In this document: piece by piece, positions 63,309 to 64,000 of the stretch | Numbering within the stretch: the first letter of the stretch is position 1 | Layout of the letters: each line of letters opens with the position of its first letter | Assembly: GCA_008360955.1 (NCBI GenBank) | Contig: LUCM01009391.1 | Location: 40,182-104,181 of the forward strand | DNA from: Fasciolopsis buskii | Lineage: Eukaryota > Platyhelminthes > Trematoda > Plagiorchiida > Fasciolidae | Length of the DNA: 64,000 nt | Direction of reading: 5' to 3' | Position numbers and translations under genes: made by a program | The notes under the pieces: model-generated | Seen by the model: only the letters and a program-made list of their open reading frames with translations | What the model was told of the DNA's origin: nothing | The model's database searches: none

Positions 63309-64000
63309 AAGGACCTTGTTGGTTCAATCGCCATATTTTACAGTGAAGACATCGATTTGATTACGTACAGTTTTCGACATTAAAAATTCGCAAAATAAGC
63401 GCACCTTTTAAATGTATCGCAAAGGCTTGTTTAGCACAGCAATTTTAGCCAATGATATTCACCTAAATGATTTTTTGGGAAAGAAGAAAAGAAACCACTG
63501 AACTCCCAAATTCTGTAAAATTTCCCTGGTAATTGGAGATGGGTGACAGCCAACAAGCATGGTTTAGGCCACGTGAATTATGAGCTATCCATTTTGACCT
63601 GAAAACAACACAGCCTAGAGTAATGGCTAACAGCATTACCGGCAGTTTTTCTAGGTCAGCTACTTTTACGAATCCTTTTCACAAATTGTCTCATTTACGG
63701 TTTATCGCACAGTGTACGAATGTGAGAAGAGATGAGATGAAACAATGTGAAATGGAGTTGCCTACAGACGGAACAGAAAGAACCGAATAAACGGAAGCAT
63801 GCGGATTTCGATTATTGTCCATCACTTGTAGAAACAGTACGTTGACAACGGAATCTTGATCGATTTTATAAAGTATTGCATTTCATTTGAAATTGATGAT
63901 TTGTGCAAATCCTAAGCAGAAAACAAAGTTAGTCTAATAGTTATTTTTGCGCAGTACTCTCAGCATTTAAACGTTTCTGACAAACAGAATGCGAATCCCA
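63309..64000. other. No recognised gene
   Basis: There is no open frame of note and no recognised repeat up to the end of the window. Confidence 0.5.

Noticed and set aside
1..64000. CRISPR arrays, bacterial operons, rRNA genes and a flatworm spliced-leader RNA gene
   Set aside because: No regularly spaced repeats, operon-like gene order, conserved rRNA blocks or spliced-leader-like exon were seen on either strand.

Overview
This is a 64 kb stretch of eukaryotic nuclear DNA with no host gene that I can recognise. It has the look of animal intergenic or large-intron sequence: AT-rich, scattered microsatellites, no operons or ribosome binding sites, and open frames no longer than chance predicts for DNA of this composition (longest about 150 codons). 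CpG dinucleotides are common, so the DNA is not CpG-depleted as in vertebrates. The repeat mix is an RTE-like and a CR1/Jockey-like non-LTR retrotransposon, a Penelope-like element with a GIY-YIG endonuclease, and tRNA-derived SINE-like pieces. This mix is typical of invertebrates and would suit a flatworm, perhaps a trematode, but that is an inference and I did not identify the species.

Layout. The first 6.2 kb holds an RTE-like reverse transcriptase (RT) relic (about 2.1-3.1 kb), three diverged copies of an unclassified repeat (0.9, 3.1 and 6.0 kb), a tRNA-like piece (1.4 kb) and an inverted pair of another unclassified repeat (4.9-5.5 kb). At 9.5-10.6 kb lies a Penelope-like relic running from the RT palm through the thumb to the GIY-YIG domain. 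From 10.6 to 40 kb I see mainly simple repeats, tRNA-like SINE fragments, a strong palindrome (34.8 kb) and a 33-bp alternating purine-pyrimidine run (35.2 kb). A CR1/Jockey-like RT relic occupies about 40.26-41.04 kb. The final 23 kb holds a short tandem repeat (43.7 kb), a GC-richer island (55.7-56.0 kb), a probable further RT scrap (60.2 kb), a mariner-like terminal sequence (62.9 kb) and a few weak candidate exons.

None of the retroelements can be active. The RTE copy has lost its YADD box and carries several stops. The CR1-like copy has YAED and a deletion. The Penelope-like copy is frameshifted in its YVDD box and has lost both glycines of GIY-YIG. All assignments were made by reading decayed translations against remembered family motifs. 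No database or alignment tool was used.
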